Counted from the stretch's first letter, positions 24,316-33,713 are shown. The stretch: DNA of 64,000 nt from Tenacibaculum mesophilum (GCF_003867075.1 NZ_CP032544.1:124001-188000); one strand, 5' to 3'. Notes: generated by a model not told the origin, from the sequence alone. Made by a program: numbers and translations.

Positions 24316-24361
24316 AAAAGTTTTGTTAATGATTTTTGAGCAAATCAGTAACAAAACTTTT
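24316..24361 (-). terminator. Intrinsic terminator after lolA
   Basis: Arms at 24316-24333 and 24344-24361 pair over 18 bp with one mismatch. It lies 10 nt beyond the lolA stop and separates the tpx-dgkA-ftsK-lolA block from lptG. Confidence 0.8.
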
Positions 24362-24371
24362 ATGTAATTTT

Positions 24372-25025
24372 TTAGTCGATATAATATCCTTGCTTAGCAT
24401 ACTTAGTTCTATCAAAAGAAAAAAGTTGAGCAGATATAGGTTGGTTGCTTTTAAATTTAGTAATTGTAAAAGTAGTTTCAGCTCCGTTAGAGCCTATTTG
24501 GGTAAGTTTATAAATATGTTTTGTTTTAGCATCGATACCTAATTGAACTTTTACAATATCAGAGTTACTATCAATAGGAGTAAGGTCTATGTACTGAACT
24601 TTACGTCCATTACTGTTTTTTAATGCCCCCATTTGGTAATTATAACCTTCTTTGTAAAAAGTTAATAATTTAGAAGGGTAAATAAAGCCATCTTCTTCAT
24701 CTAAATTACCATTGTTAATACTAACCTCCTTTTCATCTTGGTTAATAACAACTAATTTTTTTCCATCAAAAATAAAGGTGTTTCCAAGATAGTCTAGGTT
24801 ATATTTTTCACCAGAGAGTGTAATTTCTCCTCTTATTGGAGGGTCATTTGTGATACCCGCTTCTTTGTTAATTAAAGAAGAATTAAAACCTATAACCATG
24901 TTTCTGTAGGTACCCATTTTATTTGAAACTTCATCTAACAGTTTTTTTGCTTCAGAAGAATCTGTTTGTCCCATAGCACTAATGCTAATACATAATCCAA
25001 TAAATAATAATCCTATTTTTTTCAT
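24372..25025 (-). CDS. lolA: Outer-membrane lipoprotein carrier LolA-like protein
   Basis: The preferred start at 25025 gives a clean signal peptide (MKKIGLLFIGLCISISAMGQ); the ATG at 25043 would add six residues (MEIRKT). The mature protein has the LolA half-barrel pattern: AKKLLDEVSNKMGTYRNMVIGF, GEKYNLDYLGNTFIFDGKKL and ITKFKSNQPISAQLFSFD at the end. LolA carries lipoproteins across the periplasm. It follows ftsK by 21-40 nt, the usual order in flavobacteria. Confidence 0.87.
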   Translation of the reverse strand: MKKIGLLFIGLCISISAMGQTDSSEAKKLLDEVSNKMGTYRNMVIGFNSSLINKEAGITNDPPIRGEITLSGEKYNLDYLGNTFIFDGKKLVVINQDEKEVSINNGNLDEEDGFIYPSKLLTFYKEGYNYQMGALKNSNGRKVQYIDLTPIDSNSDIVKVQLGIDAKTKHIYKLTQIGSNGAETTFTITKFKSNQPISAQLFSFDRTKYAKQGYYID

Positions 25026-25064
25026 CGTCTTTCTTATTTCCACTTTCGGAATAGTTTATAATTA

Positions 25065-27533
25065 TTAATTCTTTTCACTTTCTAATAATTGCTCTAAAGC
25101 AATTAAGTCTGGTACAAGTACTTGTCGTGCTTTGCTACCTTCGAAAGGACCTACAATACCAGCGGCTTCTAATTGATCTATTAATCTACCTGCTCGGTTG
25201 TAACCTAACTTCAATTTACGTTGCAATAACGATGCCGAACCTTGTTGTGCAGTAACAATAACTTCAGCTGCTTCTTTGAACAGTTTATCTCTGTCTGCAA
25301 TATCAACATCAAGATTTGTGCCACCTTCTTCGCCAACATATTCTGGAAGTAAATAAGCTTCTGGGTACGCACGTTGGGAACCAATAAAATCGGTGATTTT
25401 TTCTACTTCAGGTGTATCTACGAAAGCACACTGAATTCGAGTAATATCATTTCCTCCAGAATACAATAAGTCACCTCTACCAATTAATTGGTCTGCTCCT
25501 GGGGCATCTAAAATAGTTCTCGAATCAATTTTTGAAGTTACTCTAAAAGCAATTCTAGAAGGGAAGTTTGCTTTTATAATACCTGTAATTACATTAACCG
25601 ATGGACGCTGAGTTGCCACAATTAAATGAATACCGATGGCACGTGCTAATTGAGCTAAACGAGCAATAGGGGTTTCTACTTCTTTTCCAGCGGTCATAAT
25701 CAAATCAGCAAATTCGTCAATTACTAATACAATATAAGGTAAAAAGCGATGTCCGTTTTCAGGATTTAGTTTACGAGCCTTAAACTTAGCGTTGTATTCT
25801 TTAATGTTACGAACCATGGCATTTTTAAGCAAGTCGTAACGATTATCCATTTCAATACATAAAGAGTTTAAAGTGTTAACTACTTTGGTAGTATCTGTAA
25901 TAATAGCATCAGAATCATCTGGTAATTTCGCTAAGTAATGACGCTCTATTTTATTGAATAGTGTTAATTCTACTTTTTTAGGATCAACTAATACAAACTT
26001 TACTTCAGCTGGATGTTTTTTGTATAGAAGTGATGTTAAAATAGCATTCAATCCTACTGATTTACCTTGTCCTGTAGCACCTGCCATAAGTAAGTGAGGC
26101 ATTTTAGCTAAATCGATAACAAAGGTTTCGTTTGAAATAGTTTTACCTAAAGCAATAGGAAGTTGCATAGGTGATTCTTGAAACTTTTTTGAAGCAATTA
26201 CCGAATGCATAGACACGATAGTTGCTTTTTTATTAGGTACTTCAATACCAATGGTTCCTTTACCTGGAATAGGAGCAATAATACGTATTCCTAAAGCTGA
26301 AAGTGATAAAGCAATATCGTCTTCTAGGTTTTTAATTTTTGAAATACGAACTCCAGCTTCAGGTACAATTTCATATAAGGTAATTGTTGGGCCAACAGTT
26401 GCTTTTATTTGTGCAATACCAATTTTGTAGTTTTTTAAAGTTTCTACGATTTGATTTTTCTTAGCTTCAAGTTCGGTAGGGTCAACAGAAATGCTTTCGT
26501 TGTATTCTTTTAGTAAGTTAAAAGAAGGGAATTTAAAATTTCCTAGCTCTAAGGTAGGGTCAAACTCGCCAAAATCTTTGAGTAATTGATCTGATAAGTT
26601 TTCAGAGACACTTTTTTCTTCTGCAATTTTTTCAATAGCAACTTCTACTTCTTTTTTACTGTCTTCTAATATATCTATCGTAGGCTCGTTAGTTTGAGTA
26701 ATATCTAAAGAAATTTCTTCTTTCTTTTCGTTATTTGAAGTTTCATCAACACCAGAATAGTTAGAAATGGTTGGTTGTAAATTTTCTAGAGATAGTTCAA
26801 AGTCTGATTTATCTTTCTTTGCTTCTTCAGTTTTAGCTTCTTCAGAATTGATGTTAACATCAGTATCATTTACAATTGTAGAGTCATCTCTGTTAACTTT
26901 AGGAGTATCTTTTATAGCGTTAGCTTTTTTCTCTTTATTAACTTTTACCTTTTCACTAATTGTTTCAGGAGTAATACTAAAGCGTATAATTAAATAAGCA
27001 ACTAAAAAGAAAATAAGCAAAATAGCTAGCCCTGTTTTACCTATGAAAGTTTGTAAATATTCATTTAATTCAAAACCGATAACTCCTGATAAAAGGGCAT
27101 GTTTTTTTTCAAAAAAACCCAGAGTTATTGCAAACCATAGCATAATAAGAATAGCCCAATTCCAAGAGGTTATAATTCTTTTTAGATTGGTTTGAAGTAA
27201 AATTCTAGATCCTGTTAAAAACAATGTTATAGGTATAATAAAAGCCCCTAAACCAAAACCGTCGTATACAAGAAAATTACTGAGTTTAGCACCTATTTTT
27301 CCTAATAAATTTTTAGTAGGAATTGTTCTGTCTGCAAATTGACTAAGTGTGCTTTGATCTTCTTGCCAAGAGAAGAAAAAAGAAATAAAAGCAACGGTTA
27401 AAAATATAGAAAACAGTAATAGAAAAAAACCTAGAATAGTTTGGTTTTGTCTATTTGAAAAAAAGGTTTTAGCCTTTTTAATGATAGAAGTTTTTGGCTG
27501 TTTTTTTTGAACAGTTGTCTTTTTTTTTGCCAT
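25065..27533 (-). CDS. ftsK: DNA translocase FtsK/SpoIIIE
   Basis: This 822-residue protein has four N-terminal helices (about 30-185), an acidic linker (200-320), the FtsK alpha/beta motor with Walker A GATGQGKSVGLN near 479 and Walker B VLVIDEFADLIMTAGKE near 610, and a C-terminal gamma winged helix (SASLLQRKLKLGYNRAGRLIDQLEAAGIVG, quoted in part) that reads chromosome-orienting sequences. It pumps chromosome ends through the division septum. The linker is short compared with E. coli FtsK, as is usual in Bacteroidota. Confidence 0.96.
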   Translation of the reverse strand: MAKKKTTVQKKQPKTSIIKKAKTFFSNRQNQTILGFFLLLFSIFLTVAFISFFFSWQEDQSTLSQFADRTIPTKNLLGKIGAKLSNFLVYDGFGLGAFIIPITLFLTGSRILLQTNLKRIITSWNWAILIMLWFAITLGFFEKKHALLSGVIGFELNEYLQTFIGKTGLAILLIFFLVAYLIIRFSITPETISEKVKVNKEKKANAIKDTPKVNRDDSTIVNDTDVNINSEEAKTEEAKKDKSDFELSLENLQPTISNYSGVDETSNNEKKEEISLDITQTNEPTIDILEDSKKEVEVAIEKIAEEKSVSENLSDQLLKDFGEFDPTLELGNFKFPSFNLLKEYNESISVDPTELEAKKNQIVETLKNYKIGIAQIKATVGPTITLYEIVPEAGVRISKIKNLEDDIALSLSALGIRIIAPIPGKGTIGIEVPNKKATIVSMHSVIASKKFQESPMQLPIALGKTISNETFVIDLAKMPHLLMAGATGQGKSVGLNAILTSLLYKKHPAEVKFVLVDPKKVELTLFNKIERHYLAKLPDDSDAIITDTTKVVNTLNSLCIEMDNRYDLLKNAMVRNIKEYNAKFKARKLNPENGHRFLPYIVLVIDEFADLIMTAGKEVETPIARLAQLARAIGIHLIVATQRPSVNVITGIIKANFPSRIAFRVTSKIDSRTILDAPGADQLIGRGDLLYSGGNDITRIQCAFVDTPEVEKITDFIGSQRAYPEAYLLPEYVGEEGGTNLDVDIADRDKLFKEAAEVIVTAQQGSASLLQRKLKLGYNRAGRLIDQLEAAGIVGPFEGSKARQVLVPDLIALEQLLESEKN

Positions 27534-27560
27534 GTATTTTTGTTAGGAATAAATTGAACG

Positions 27561-27941
27561 CTACAATATAGCTATTATTTTAGGAAGGTAAATTACTCCA
27601 GCAATAATTAACGATACAAGAGCTGCAAATGCAGGAGCACCAGCAGCAATATCTTTAATGAAACCTATTTTTTTATGGTAATTTGGATGTATAAAATCAG
27701 CTACTTTTTCTATGGCAGTATTTAGAGCTTCAGCAACTAAAACAACTCCTATAGCTAACACTTGAACTATCCATTCGGTTGCAGATATGTTAAAGTAAAA
27801 ACCTAGGAAAACAGCAATTAAAGCAAATGTAAGTTGAGCCTTTATGCTATCTTCTGTAGTTATTAATAACCACATTCCCTTTACTGCAAATTTAATACTA
27901 CGTATGCGTCCCTTTAAAAAGCCGTCATTCGGGTTCTTCAT
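27561..27941 (-). CDS. dgkA: Diacylglycerol/undecaprenol kinase DgkA-type
   Basis: The 126-residue membrane protein has three helices and the family signature EALNTAIEKVADF near residues 79-91, which holds the catalytic and metal-binding glutamates. DgkA-type kinases phosphorylate diacylglycerol or, in the Gram-positive-like subgroup, undecaprenol; which applies here is open. It lies between tpx and ftsK on one transcript with short gaps. Confidence 0.9.
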   Translation of the reverse strand: MKNPNDGFLKGRIRSIKFAVKGMWLLITTEDSIKAQLTFALIAVFLGFYFNISATEWIVQVLAIGVVLVAEALNTAIEKVADFIHPNYHKKIGFIKDIAAGAPAFAALVSLIIAGVIYLPKIIAIL

Positions 27942-27947
27942 ATATTC

Positions 27948-28445
27948 TTAAAGAGCTTTTAACGCAGCTTCATAATTAGGTTCGTCTACAGTTTCGTTTA
28001 CTTGTTCTGTATAGGTTACAGTACCATTTTCATCAATAATAACAATAGAGCGAGAATGTAAGCCTGCTAAAGGTCCTGTAACAATTTCCAATCCATAGTC
28101 TTTGCCAAATCTACCAGCAGCAAAATCAGATAACATTACTACATTTTCAATACCTTCAGCACCACAAAAACGATCTTGAGCAAAAGGTAAGTCTCTAGAA
28201 ATACATAAAACTTTAGTGTTTTCTAAATTGGCTGCTTTTTTGTTGAATTCTCTAACAGAGGTAGCACAAGTACCTGTATCAACACTTGGGAAAATATTTA
28301 AAATTAATCTAGTACCATTAAAGTTATCTAATTTTTTAATAGATAAATCAGTTGCAACTAATGAAAAATCAATTGCTTTAGTTCCTATTTTAGGTAGGTT
28401 GCCTATTGTTTCAATAGGGCTCCCTTTTAGTGTTATTGATGCCAT
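27948..28445 (-). CDS. tpx: Thiol peroxidase (atypical 2-Cys peroxiredoxin)
   Basis: The 165-residue length is normal for Tpx. The peroxidatic Cys is C60 in SVDTGTCATSVREF and the resolving Cys is C94 in DLPFAQDRFCG, the arrangement of Tpx-type peroxiredoxins. It reduces hydroperoxides using thioredoxin. It heads the tpx-dgkA-ftsK-lolA block and has a TACCTTTG promoter box 23 nt before its start. Confidence 0.94.
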   Translation of the reverse strand: MASITLKGSPIETIGNLPKIGTKAIDFSLVATDLSIKKLDNFNGTRLILNIFPSVDTGTCATSVREFNKKAANLENTKVLCISRDLPFAQDRFCGAEGIENVVMLSDFAAGRFGKDYGLEIVTGPLAGLHSRSIVIIDENGTVTYTEQVNETVDEPNYEAALKAL

Positions 28446-28468
28446 TTTATTCCAGTTTTAATAAAAAT

Positions 28469-28476
28469 CAAAGGTA
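28469..28476 (-). promoter_or_regulatory. Candidate -7 promoter box (TACCTTTG) for tpx
   Basis: An exact TANNTTTG match on the minus strand, 23 nt before the ATG, in the divergent tpx/MATE spacer. Confidence 0.45.
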
Positions 28477-28529
28477 GTTAAATAAATTAAAAAATAAATA
28501 AGATAAAGTTGGAGCACCTTTAAAAAACT

Positions 28530-28537
28530 TATCTTCG
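28530..28537 (+). promoter_or_regulatory. Candidate -7 promoter box (TATCTTCG) for the MATE gene
   Basis: A near match to TANNTTTG lies 22 nt before the TTG start. A TTG at 28509-28511 is 18 nt upstream, a suitable -33 spacing. Confidence 0.4.
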
Positions 28538-28559
28538 CAGCTTGAAAAATGGATAGAAA

Positions 28560-29948
28560 TTGAATTTACAACAATATACATCTGAGTTTAAATATAATTT
28601 AAAACTTGCTACTCCAGTGATGTTGGGTATGTTGGGGCATACTTTTGTGAGTTTTATAGATAATATTATGGTGGGGCAACTTGGAACTGCTGAGTTAGCA
28701 GCAGTTTCATTAGGTAATAGTTTTATGTTTATTGCTATGTCGTTAGGTATTGGTTTTTCTACTGCAATAACACCTTTAATTGCTGAAGCAGATTCTTCAA
28801 ATAATTTTACACAAGCAAAATCTACTTTTAAGCATGGACTTTTTTTATGCACTATGATGGGGCTTGTACTGTTTTTAGCTGTTTTCTTTTCGAAGCCGTT
28901 AATGTATTTAATGAAACAACCTATAGAAGTAGTTGAGTTAGCGATTCCATATTTAGATTTGGTAGCCTTTTCATTAATTCCGATGATTATTTTTCAGGCA
29001 TTTAAACAGTTTAGCGATGGAATGTCGATGACACGTTACCCTATGTATGCAACATTAATAGCTAATGTGTTAAACGTGCTACTTAATTACTTACTTATTT
29101 ATGGAAAGTTTGGTTTTCCAGAGTTAGGAATAGTAGGAGCTGCTTATGGAACATTACTTTCAAGGTTTGTAATGGTAGTATATCTGTGGTGGTTGTTAAG
29201 TAAAAAGGAACGATCAAAACGCTTGGTAACCAATATTAAGTTTTTTGTTTTAGATACTTTGATGATTCGAAAAATATTAAATTTAGGTACACCAAGTGCT
29301 ATGCAAATGTTTTTTGAAGTAGCTATTTTTACGGCAGCAATTTGGTTAAGTGGATTGTTAGGTAAAAATCCTCAAGCAGCAAATCAAATAGCATTGAATT
29401 TATCTTCTATGACATTTATGGTAGCAACCGGATTAAGTGTTGCATCTATGATTAGAGTGGGGAATCAAAAAGGATTAAAAAATTATAAAGAATTACGAAG
29501 AATAGCGTTTTCAATCTTTTTCTTAGGAACAATATTAGCGGTTGTATTTGCTACTTTCTTCTTTGTTTTTCATAAATCATTACCAAATTTATATGTTGAT
29601 TTAAGCGATGCTGAAAATTATGCAGATAATATGGAGGTAATGAGTATAGCAGCAAACTTATTAATTGCTGCCGCAATTTTTCAGATTAGTGATAGTATAC
29701 AAGTTGTAATGTTAGGTGCTTTACGTGGTTTACAAGATGTTAAAATACCTACATTAATAACTTTTATATCGTATTGGATAGTTGGTTTTCCGATTAGCTT
29801 TTTCTTTGGAGCAAAAGATATGTATGGTAGCTTTGGTATTTGGTTAGGATTACTAGCAGGATTAACTACAGCGTCAATCTTATTATTTATACGATTTAAC
29901 AAATTAACTATCAAACTTATTAAAACAAAACACTATGAACTTACCTAA
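28560..29948 (+). CDS. MATE-family multidrug exporter
   Basis: The 462-residue protein has twelve predicted helices in the MATE pattern: PVMLGMLGHTFVSFIDNIMVGQLGTAELAAVSLGNS (quoted in part) near residues 19-54, and GALRGLQDVKIPTLITFISYWIVGFP in the second half. It exports organic cations by sodium or proton antiport. The start is a TTG codon at 28560; an in-frame TAG lies 6 nt before it, and the next ATG (residue 21) would cut into helix 1. The end overlaps the small acidic gene by 14 bp. Confidence 0.9.
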   Translation: MNLQQYTSEFKYNLKLATPVMLGMLGHTFVSFIDNIMVGQLGTAELAAVSLGNSFMFIAMSLGIGFSTAITPLIAEADSSNNFTQAKSTFKHGLFLCTMMGLVLFLAVFFSKPLMYLMKQPIEVVELAIPYLDLVAFSLIPMIIFQAFKQFSDGMSMTRYPMYATLIANVLNVLLNYLLIYGKFGFPELGIVGAAYGTLLSRFVMVVYLWWLLSKKERSKRLVTNIKFFVLDTLMIRKILNLGTPSAMQMFFEVAIFTAAIWLSGLLGKNPQAANQIALNLSSMTFMVATGLSVASMIRVGNQKGLKNYKELRRIAFSIFFLGTILAVVFATFFFVFHKSLPNLYVDLSDAENYADNMEVMSIAANLLIAAAIFQISDSIQVVMLGALRGLQDVKIPTLITFISYWIVGFPISFFFGAKDMYGSFGIWLGLLAGLTTASILLFIRFNKLTIKLIKTKHYELT

Positions 29949-30159
29949 ATTTTTATTAGCAGATAATAGTAAACACCCAGAAGATATTTTCGTTTTGCAT
30001 ACTGAATATCCTCGTTTTTTAATTAATTTAAAAGACGATGAAGTTGAATGGTTTGAAGATTTATCAAATGAAAATGAACAAGATTTAGCTAATGAGTTAG
30101 AAAGCTTAATTGAAGCTGCAGGATTGTTTTATGATGCAGAAATGGAAGGGTTAGATTAA
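29935..30159 (+). CDS. Small acidic protein, hypothetical
   Basis: This 74-residue, strongly acidic protein starts inside the end of the MATE gene. It has an N-terminal FLLADNSKHPEDIFVLHTEYPRFLI segment (quoted in part) and a C-terminal acidic helix (NELESLIEAAGLFYDAEMEGL). No signal peptide or membrane segment. Short proteins of this type are widespread hypothetical proteins in flavobacteria. The overlap suggests translation coupled to the exporter; function unknown. Confidence 0.65.
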   Translation: MNLPKFLLADNSKHPEDIFVLHTEYPRFLINLKDDEVEWFEDLSNENEQDLANELESLIEAAGLFYDAEMEGLD

Positions 30160-30162
30160 AAA

Positions 30163-30711
30163 TTAGCCTTCTAAAAATTCAATAGGGTTTAGATAAAACA
30201 TTTTTTTCCACCCTTGTCTTTCTGAATCAATCTTCCATACATAAGGTATTATAGTAAGTATAGAGTAGTGTAAATGTGGAGCTTTTCCAGCGGCATTCCC
30301 ACTAGTTCCGACAGTACCAATTACTGAGTTATTATTTACAAAAGTTAAAGAAGATGTTTTTACGTTTTCTAAATGTGCATAATAATGTAGCCTCCATTTT
30401 GGACCTAAAACTAGTACTGTATTTCCGCCCATACTTGTTTTTCCAGAAAATAAAACTATTCCAAGAGTAGAAGAAGTGATTTTAGTATTTTTCTTAGCAA
30501 AAATATCAACCCCTTTGTGAGTAATTGATTTTCCCCAAGGGTAATACCAAAATGATTTTGGGTTGTAATCTGATTTGGTAGCTCCCTTAACAGGCATTTT
30601 TAAGTTTTGAGGAATTAAAAAACCTGTAAATAGAAGCACTAAAATAATAAGAACTCTTCTTTTTATTTTAATAGCCTTTACCACCAAAGCTCTTTTTTTT
30701 CTTCTTTCCAA
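30163..30711 (-). CDS. M23-family metallopeptidase, membrane anchored
   Basis: This 182-residue LytM-type zinc peptidase has an N-terminal hydrophobic anchor (about 17-33). Zinc and catalytic residues are complete: HKGVD near 63-67, YYAHLE near 110-115 and PHLHYS near 145-150. It should cut peptidoglycan cross-links in the periplasm. The start lies inside the beta-propeller gene (34-bp overlap), so the two are translationally coupled. The lack of a coiled-coil domain means it is not an EnvC/NlpD-type activator. Confidence 0.85.
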   Translation of the reverse strand: MERRKKRALVVKAIKIKRRVLIILVLLFTGFLIPQNLKMPVKGATKSDYNPKSFWYYPWGKSITHKGVDIFAKKNTKITSSTLGIVLFSGKTSMGGNTVLVLGPKWRLHYYAHLENVKTSSLTFVNNNSVIGTVGTSGNAAGKAPHLHYSILTIIPYVWKIDSERQGWKKMFYLNPIEFLEG

Positions 30712-31940
30712 AGAATTAATCTGAAATCTTCATAATGATTTCCATTACCAATGGTATGTGTATCTCTGTGCCCTTTACCTAATTTTAATTTATGAAGAAT
30801 TCCAGCATAGTTACTTACCCATAAAGTTTGATTGTTGTCAGAAATTGTAATACCGCTAATGGTAGAGCCAAGATAATGTCGCCAAATACAGTTCCCATTT
30901 TTATCAAAAGCTTTAATGTATCCGTAAGCATCACCTAAAATGTAATAGTCTTTAGTAGCTGTACCAACATACACTCTCATTTCATCATCAATAACCTTAA
31001 AATTATCTGCTTCATCTACATAAGATTCAACTTCTAATCCGTTTAAGTTCTTAGCATCAACCCCTATGGTAATTCCGTTATAAAAATGACAAGAGTTTGT
31101 AATAAGTTGTTTGTCGTCTTTAGAAAATAGGCAAAAATGAGGATAAGAAGATTGCGGACCAATTTCTCCAATTTGATTTCCTTCATTATCTAATACTCGA
31201 TGATCAAAAGATTGATCACCAACTACAATATATTTATTGTCATTAGATAAAGCAGCGTTTTCCATGTCTATGTATGGTTCCCATTCTTCATCTTCTAAAT
31301 CGGGCAAAGGATGTATCATGTGTGTCTTGTTTTTAGATATTAAAAATATTCCTTCTGAAGTAGTAATAAGTACTTTTTTCCCATCGTTGAAGGGTGTTAT
31401 ATTTGAAATACCTAATTCATTTATATCGCCTAACTCAAAAGTTTCAATAATTTCTCCATCCCATTCTTTACGTGTAATTAATGTTTTTGGAGTTTTAATT
31501 GCAAAAATGTTGTTTTGATGAGATTTTCCTATGGCATCAATGGTATTATCTAATTTAATAAGTGTTCTGTTGTTTAGAAGATAGGCTTGTCTTTTTTGAT
31601 AGGCGCTACCTGTTACAAAAACGATTTTTTCATTTTCAATAAAGCATAGCTGTTCAATACTTTGTCCTTTTTCTTTAAAATATTTTATTAATGGAGTATG
31701 AGCAGGTGGGTATTGTTTTCTGAACTCTTCAATATGTCCAGTTTTATTGGCTTCTCTTAACTTTTGTACCACGACATCAGCTAAATGGTTACGGTTGTCT
31801 TCTGGTTCTTTACCTTTCCAATTTTCCCAACCATGTTCTTCACCAAAAGAAACCATCTTGTTAACCTCAGTAGCATAAGTTTCGCCAATTTTACACCATT
31901 CTTGTTGTATTTCTTTGTCGTTTGCTTTACTAGTCTCCAT
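30678..31940 (-). CDS. Predicted beta-propeller protein, hypothetical
   Basis: This 420-residue cytosolic-looking protein has a charged helical N-terminus (1-90, WCKIGETYATEVNKM) followed by repeated strand patterns compatible with WD40-like blades: ENEKIVFVTGSAYQKRQAY, SNDNKYIVVGDQSFDHRVLDNEG, DAYGYIKAFDKNGNCIW and TISDNNQTLWVSNYAGILHKLKLG. No signal peptide or catalytic motif was seen. It is sandwiched between a DUF6892-like gene and the M23 peptidase gene, overlapping the latter. It may be a binding partner of its neighbours; the family was not recognised. Confidence 0.65.
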   Translation of the reverse strand: METSKANDKEIQQEWCKIGETYATEVNKMVSFGEEHGWENWKGKEPEDNRNHLADVVVQKLREANKTGHIEEFRKQYPPAHTPLIKYFKEKGQSIEQLCFIENEKIVFVTGSAYQKRQAYLLNNRTLIKLDNTIDAIGKSHQNNIFAIKTPKTLITRKEWDGEIIETFELGDINELGISNITPFNDGKKVLITTSEGIFLISKNKTHMIHPLPDLEDEEWEPYIDMENAALSNDNKYIVVGDQSFDHRVLDNEGNQIGEIGPQSSYPHFCLFSKDDKQLITNSCHFYNGITIGVDAKNLNGLEVESYVDEADNFKVIDDEMRVYVGTATKDYYILGDAYGYIKAFDKNGNCIWRHYLGSTISGITISDNNQTLWVSNYAGILHKLKLGKGHRDTHTIGNGNHYEDFRLILWKEEKKELWW

Positions 31941-31976
31941 TATATACTTTTACTTTTTAAATATGTTTTTACTTTT

Positions 31977-32420
31977 TTATAGCCAATCAGCTTCAATTCC
32001 TTTTTCTTGAAATTCTTCTAAAAGTGAATCATTTTCGCTGTAAAGAAGAGAAATGTTTTTTAAGTTAGGAAGTAGTTCAGCATCAACAGCAGAGTTTACA
32101 CTAAATACATCATCTTCACCGTCCCAAAAAGGGATAATTTGACCATAGATTTCGTCACCACCATCCATGTCTAGTTCTTCAATGTTTTCAACCATTTCAG
32201 AAGTGAGTTCTAAGTTTTTAAAATGTTCTAATACTTCAGGAATAATTTCATAACCTTCTTCTTCAATAACATCATAGGCTTCTGAACTGGATAAGTTTCG
32301 CTGTTTTTCTATAAACTCATAAACGTCTAATTTAGGCTCTAATACTTCTTGAACATACATTAATTCATTAATCACTGCTAGTTTAAAGTTTAATTCTTTA
32401 AAATTTAATTGATTACTCAT
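31977..32420 (-). CDS. DUF6892-like acidic protein
   Basis: The 147-residue, very acidic protein starts SNQLNFKELNFKLAVINELMY and contains MDGGDEIYGQIIPFWDGEDDVF, a pattern I associate with DUF6892 (from memory, not searched). Short acidic soluble proteins of this kind are often found as orphan immunity or contact-dependent partners, but no toxin gene is seen next to it. It precedes the beta-propeller gene by 36 nt on the same strand. Confidence 0.6.
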   Translation of the reverse strand: MSNQLNFKELNFKLAVINELMYVQEVLEPKLDVYEFIEKQRNLSSSEAYDVIEEEGYEIIPEVLEHFKNLELTSEMVENIEELDMDGGDEIYGQIIPFWDGEDDVFSVNSAVDAELLPNLKNISLLYSENDSLLEEFQEKGIEADWL

Positions 32421-32577
32421 AGTCTACTTTGTGTTTTAATTAGCAAGAGGTTAAGTGTAGAAAACACTTAATAGCTTTTTTGGGTGAAATTATTTATAAA
32501 AACAAAGGCAATCGACACGAAATTTGTTAAAAAAAATATAAGATTAGCTTGTGAATGATGATTAAAGTTTATGAAAG

Positions 32578-32612
32578 AAACGCAATAGCGTATTTCTATC
32601 ACTATTGCGTTT
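32578..32612 (-). terminator. Hairpin after the DoxD-DoxA gene
   Basis: Perfect 11-bp arms lie at 32578-32588 and 32602-32612, about 7 nt after the stop of the DoxD-like gene. The U-tract is short. Confidence 0.65.
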
Positions 32613-32618
32613 TTAGGT

Positions 32619-33635
32619 CTATTTAGTTATTTGATGTGTCCAAAAAGCACCACTAATATCAGTTATTTTTAATGTATATGTTCCGTTAGAAAGATTAGAA
32701 AAAACTTGATTTTTGAAAATCATTTTAGCTTTAGCACCTAAAGGCACAACCAAGCTGTGTTTACCTGGTTTTATTTTAGCAACATAATAATTTAAGATGT
32801 TTTCATTAGTTAAAGAAGCTAAGTCTTTTTGAGAATACTGAATAACAGTATTATTTTGTTGGTTTGATAATTCAACAGAGATAACCCAAGAACCGTAAAC
32901 ATCAACACCCTCTGTTCTAAAAAGGTCAAAAGAAAGTATATCGTTGCTAATTTTAGCTTCTGTTATTTCTAATTTAGGTTTTACTGATTTGTTATGAAGT
33001 GTACCCCAAATTCCGCCATGAAATACTTGGTTTGTGAATAAAGTCATTCCTAAAATAGCCAAGGACCCTATTAAAACAAATTTTGGAAAAATATGGTTCT
33101 TAATTGGTATAACTCCTGATCCTAACCATGCAAACCATTTCTTTTTAGTAAAGGAAAAATTGTTTTTTATGAAGTAGTTATCTATTGAATATTTACCGCT
33201 GCCTGTTAAAAAAAGTACATAACCTGTTGCAATTCCAAGTACACCAATTTGCCATTCGTCAAGACATGTTGTACCTATCCAACCAGAGCCAAGGAGAATT
33301 CCCATTGCTAACCCAAATACACCTATACTCATTATTCTGGTAAATAAACCAAATATGATGAATAGACCTACAATTCCTTCAATAATGGTAAATATTACCA
33401 TGTTTAACCATAGGATGTCAGGATTTTCTACTAAATATTGAATAAGAGGTTTAATGCCTAAAGCGTTAGGGAGAAAATGATTGAATTTTTCTCCAATGTA
33501 CCCAGCTACTTCAGGATCAAGTTTATTAGCTAAAATTGTTCTTCTCCAAAAGGCAGAAAAATATGTCCAGCCAATAACTAAACGTATAGCAAGAACTAAA
33601 AGTCCAGAATCATTTTTTATATTGTTGTTAATCAT
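32619..33635 (-). CDS. DoxD-DoxA fusion membrane protein (TQO small-subunit-like)
   Basis: Residues 1-155 carry four helices of the DoxX/DoxD type (VLAIRLVIGWTYFSAFWRR near 14-32; MSIGVFGLAMGILLGSGW near 102). Residues 190-338 carry a helix and a soluble DoxA-like beta-domain (VYGSWVISVELSNQ, GAFWTHQITK). In Acidianus, DoxD and DoxA are separate subunits of thiosulfate:quinone oxidoreductase; in Bacteroidota they are often fused, with untested activity. The start ATG is preceded by about 150 bp containing a 21-bp palindrome. Confidence 0.8.
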   Translation of the reverse strand: MINNNIKNDSGLLVLAIRLVIGWTYFSAFWRRTILANKLDPEVAGYIGEKFNHFLPNALGIKPLIQYLVENPDILWLNMVIFTIIEGIVGLFIIFGLFTRIMSIGVFGLAMGILLGSGWIGTTCLDEWQIGVLGIATGYVLFLTGSGKYSIDNYFIKNNFSFTKKKWFAWLGSGVIPIKNHIFPKFVLIGSLAILGMTLFTNQVFHGGIWGTLHNKSVKPKLEITEAKISNDILSFDLFRTEGVDVYGSWVISVELSNQQNNTVIQYSQKDLASLTNENILNYYVAKIKPGKHSLVVPLGAKAKMIFKNQVFSNLSNGTYTLKITDISGAFWTHQITK

Positions 33636-33692
33636 TTTTTTTATTTAAGTTAAGTGAGGCTAGCTATTTAAACTTAAGGCATAGCCACGAGT

Positions 33693-33713
33693 TACATAAA
33701 CATTGTTTATGTA
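33693..33713. promoter_or_regulatory. 21-bp palindrome, candidate operator of the DoxD-DoxA gene
   Basis: Arms TACATAAAC and GTTTATGTA are perfect 9-bp complements around ATT. It sits 58-78 nt before the DoxD start, a usual operator distance, and has no U-tract. The regulator is unknown. Confidence 0.5.

Noticed and set aside
28529..28852. Minus-strand frame opposite the start of the MATE gene
   Set aside because: It overlaps a recognised transporter throughout and shows no domain; it is a codon-bias shadow.
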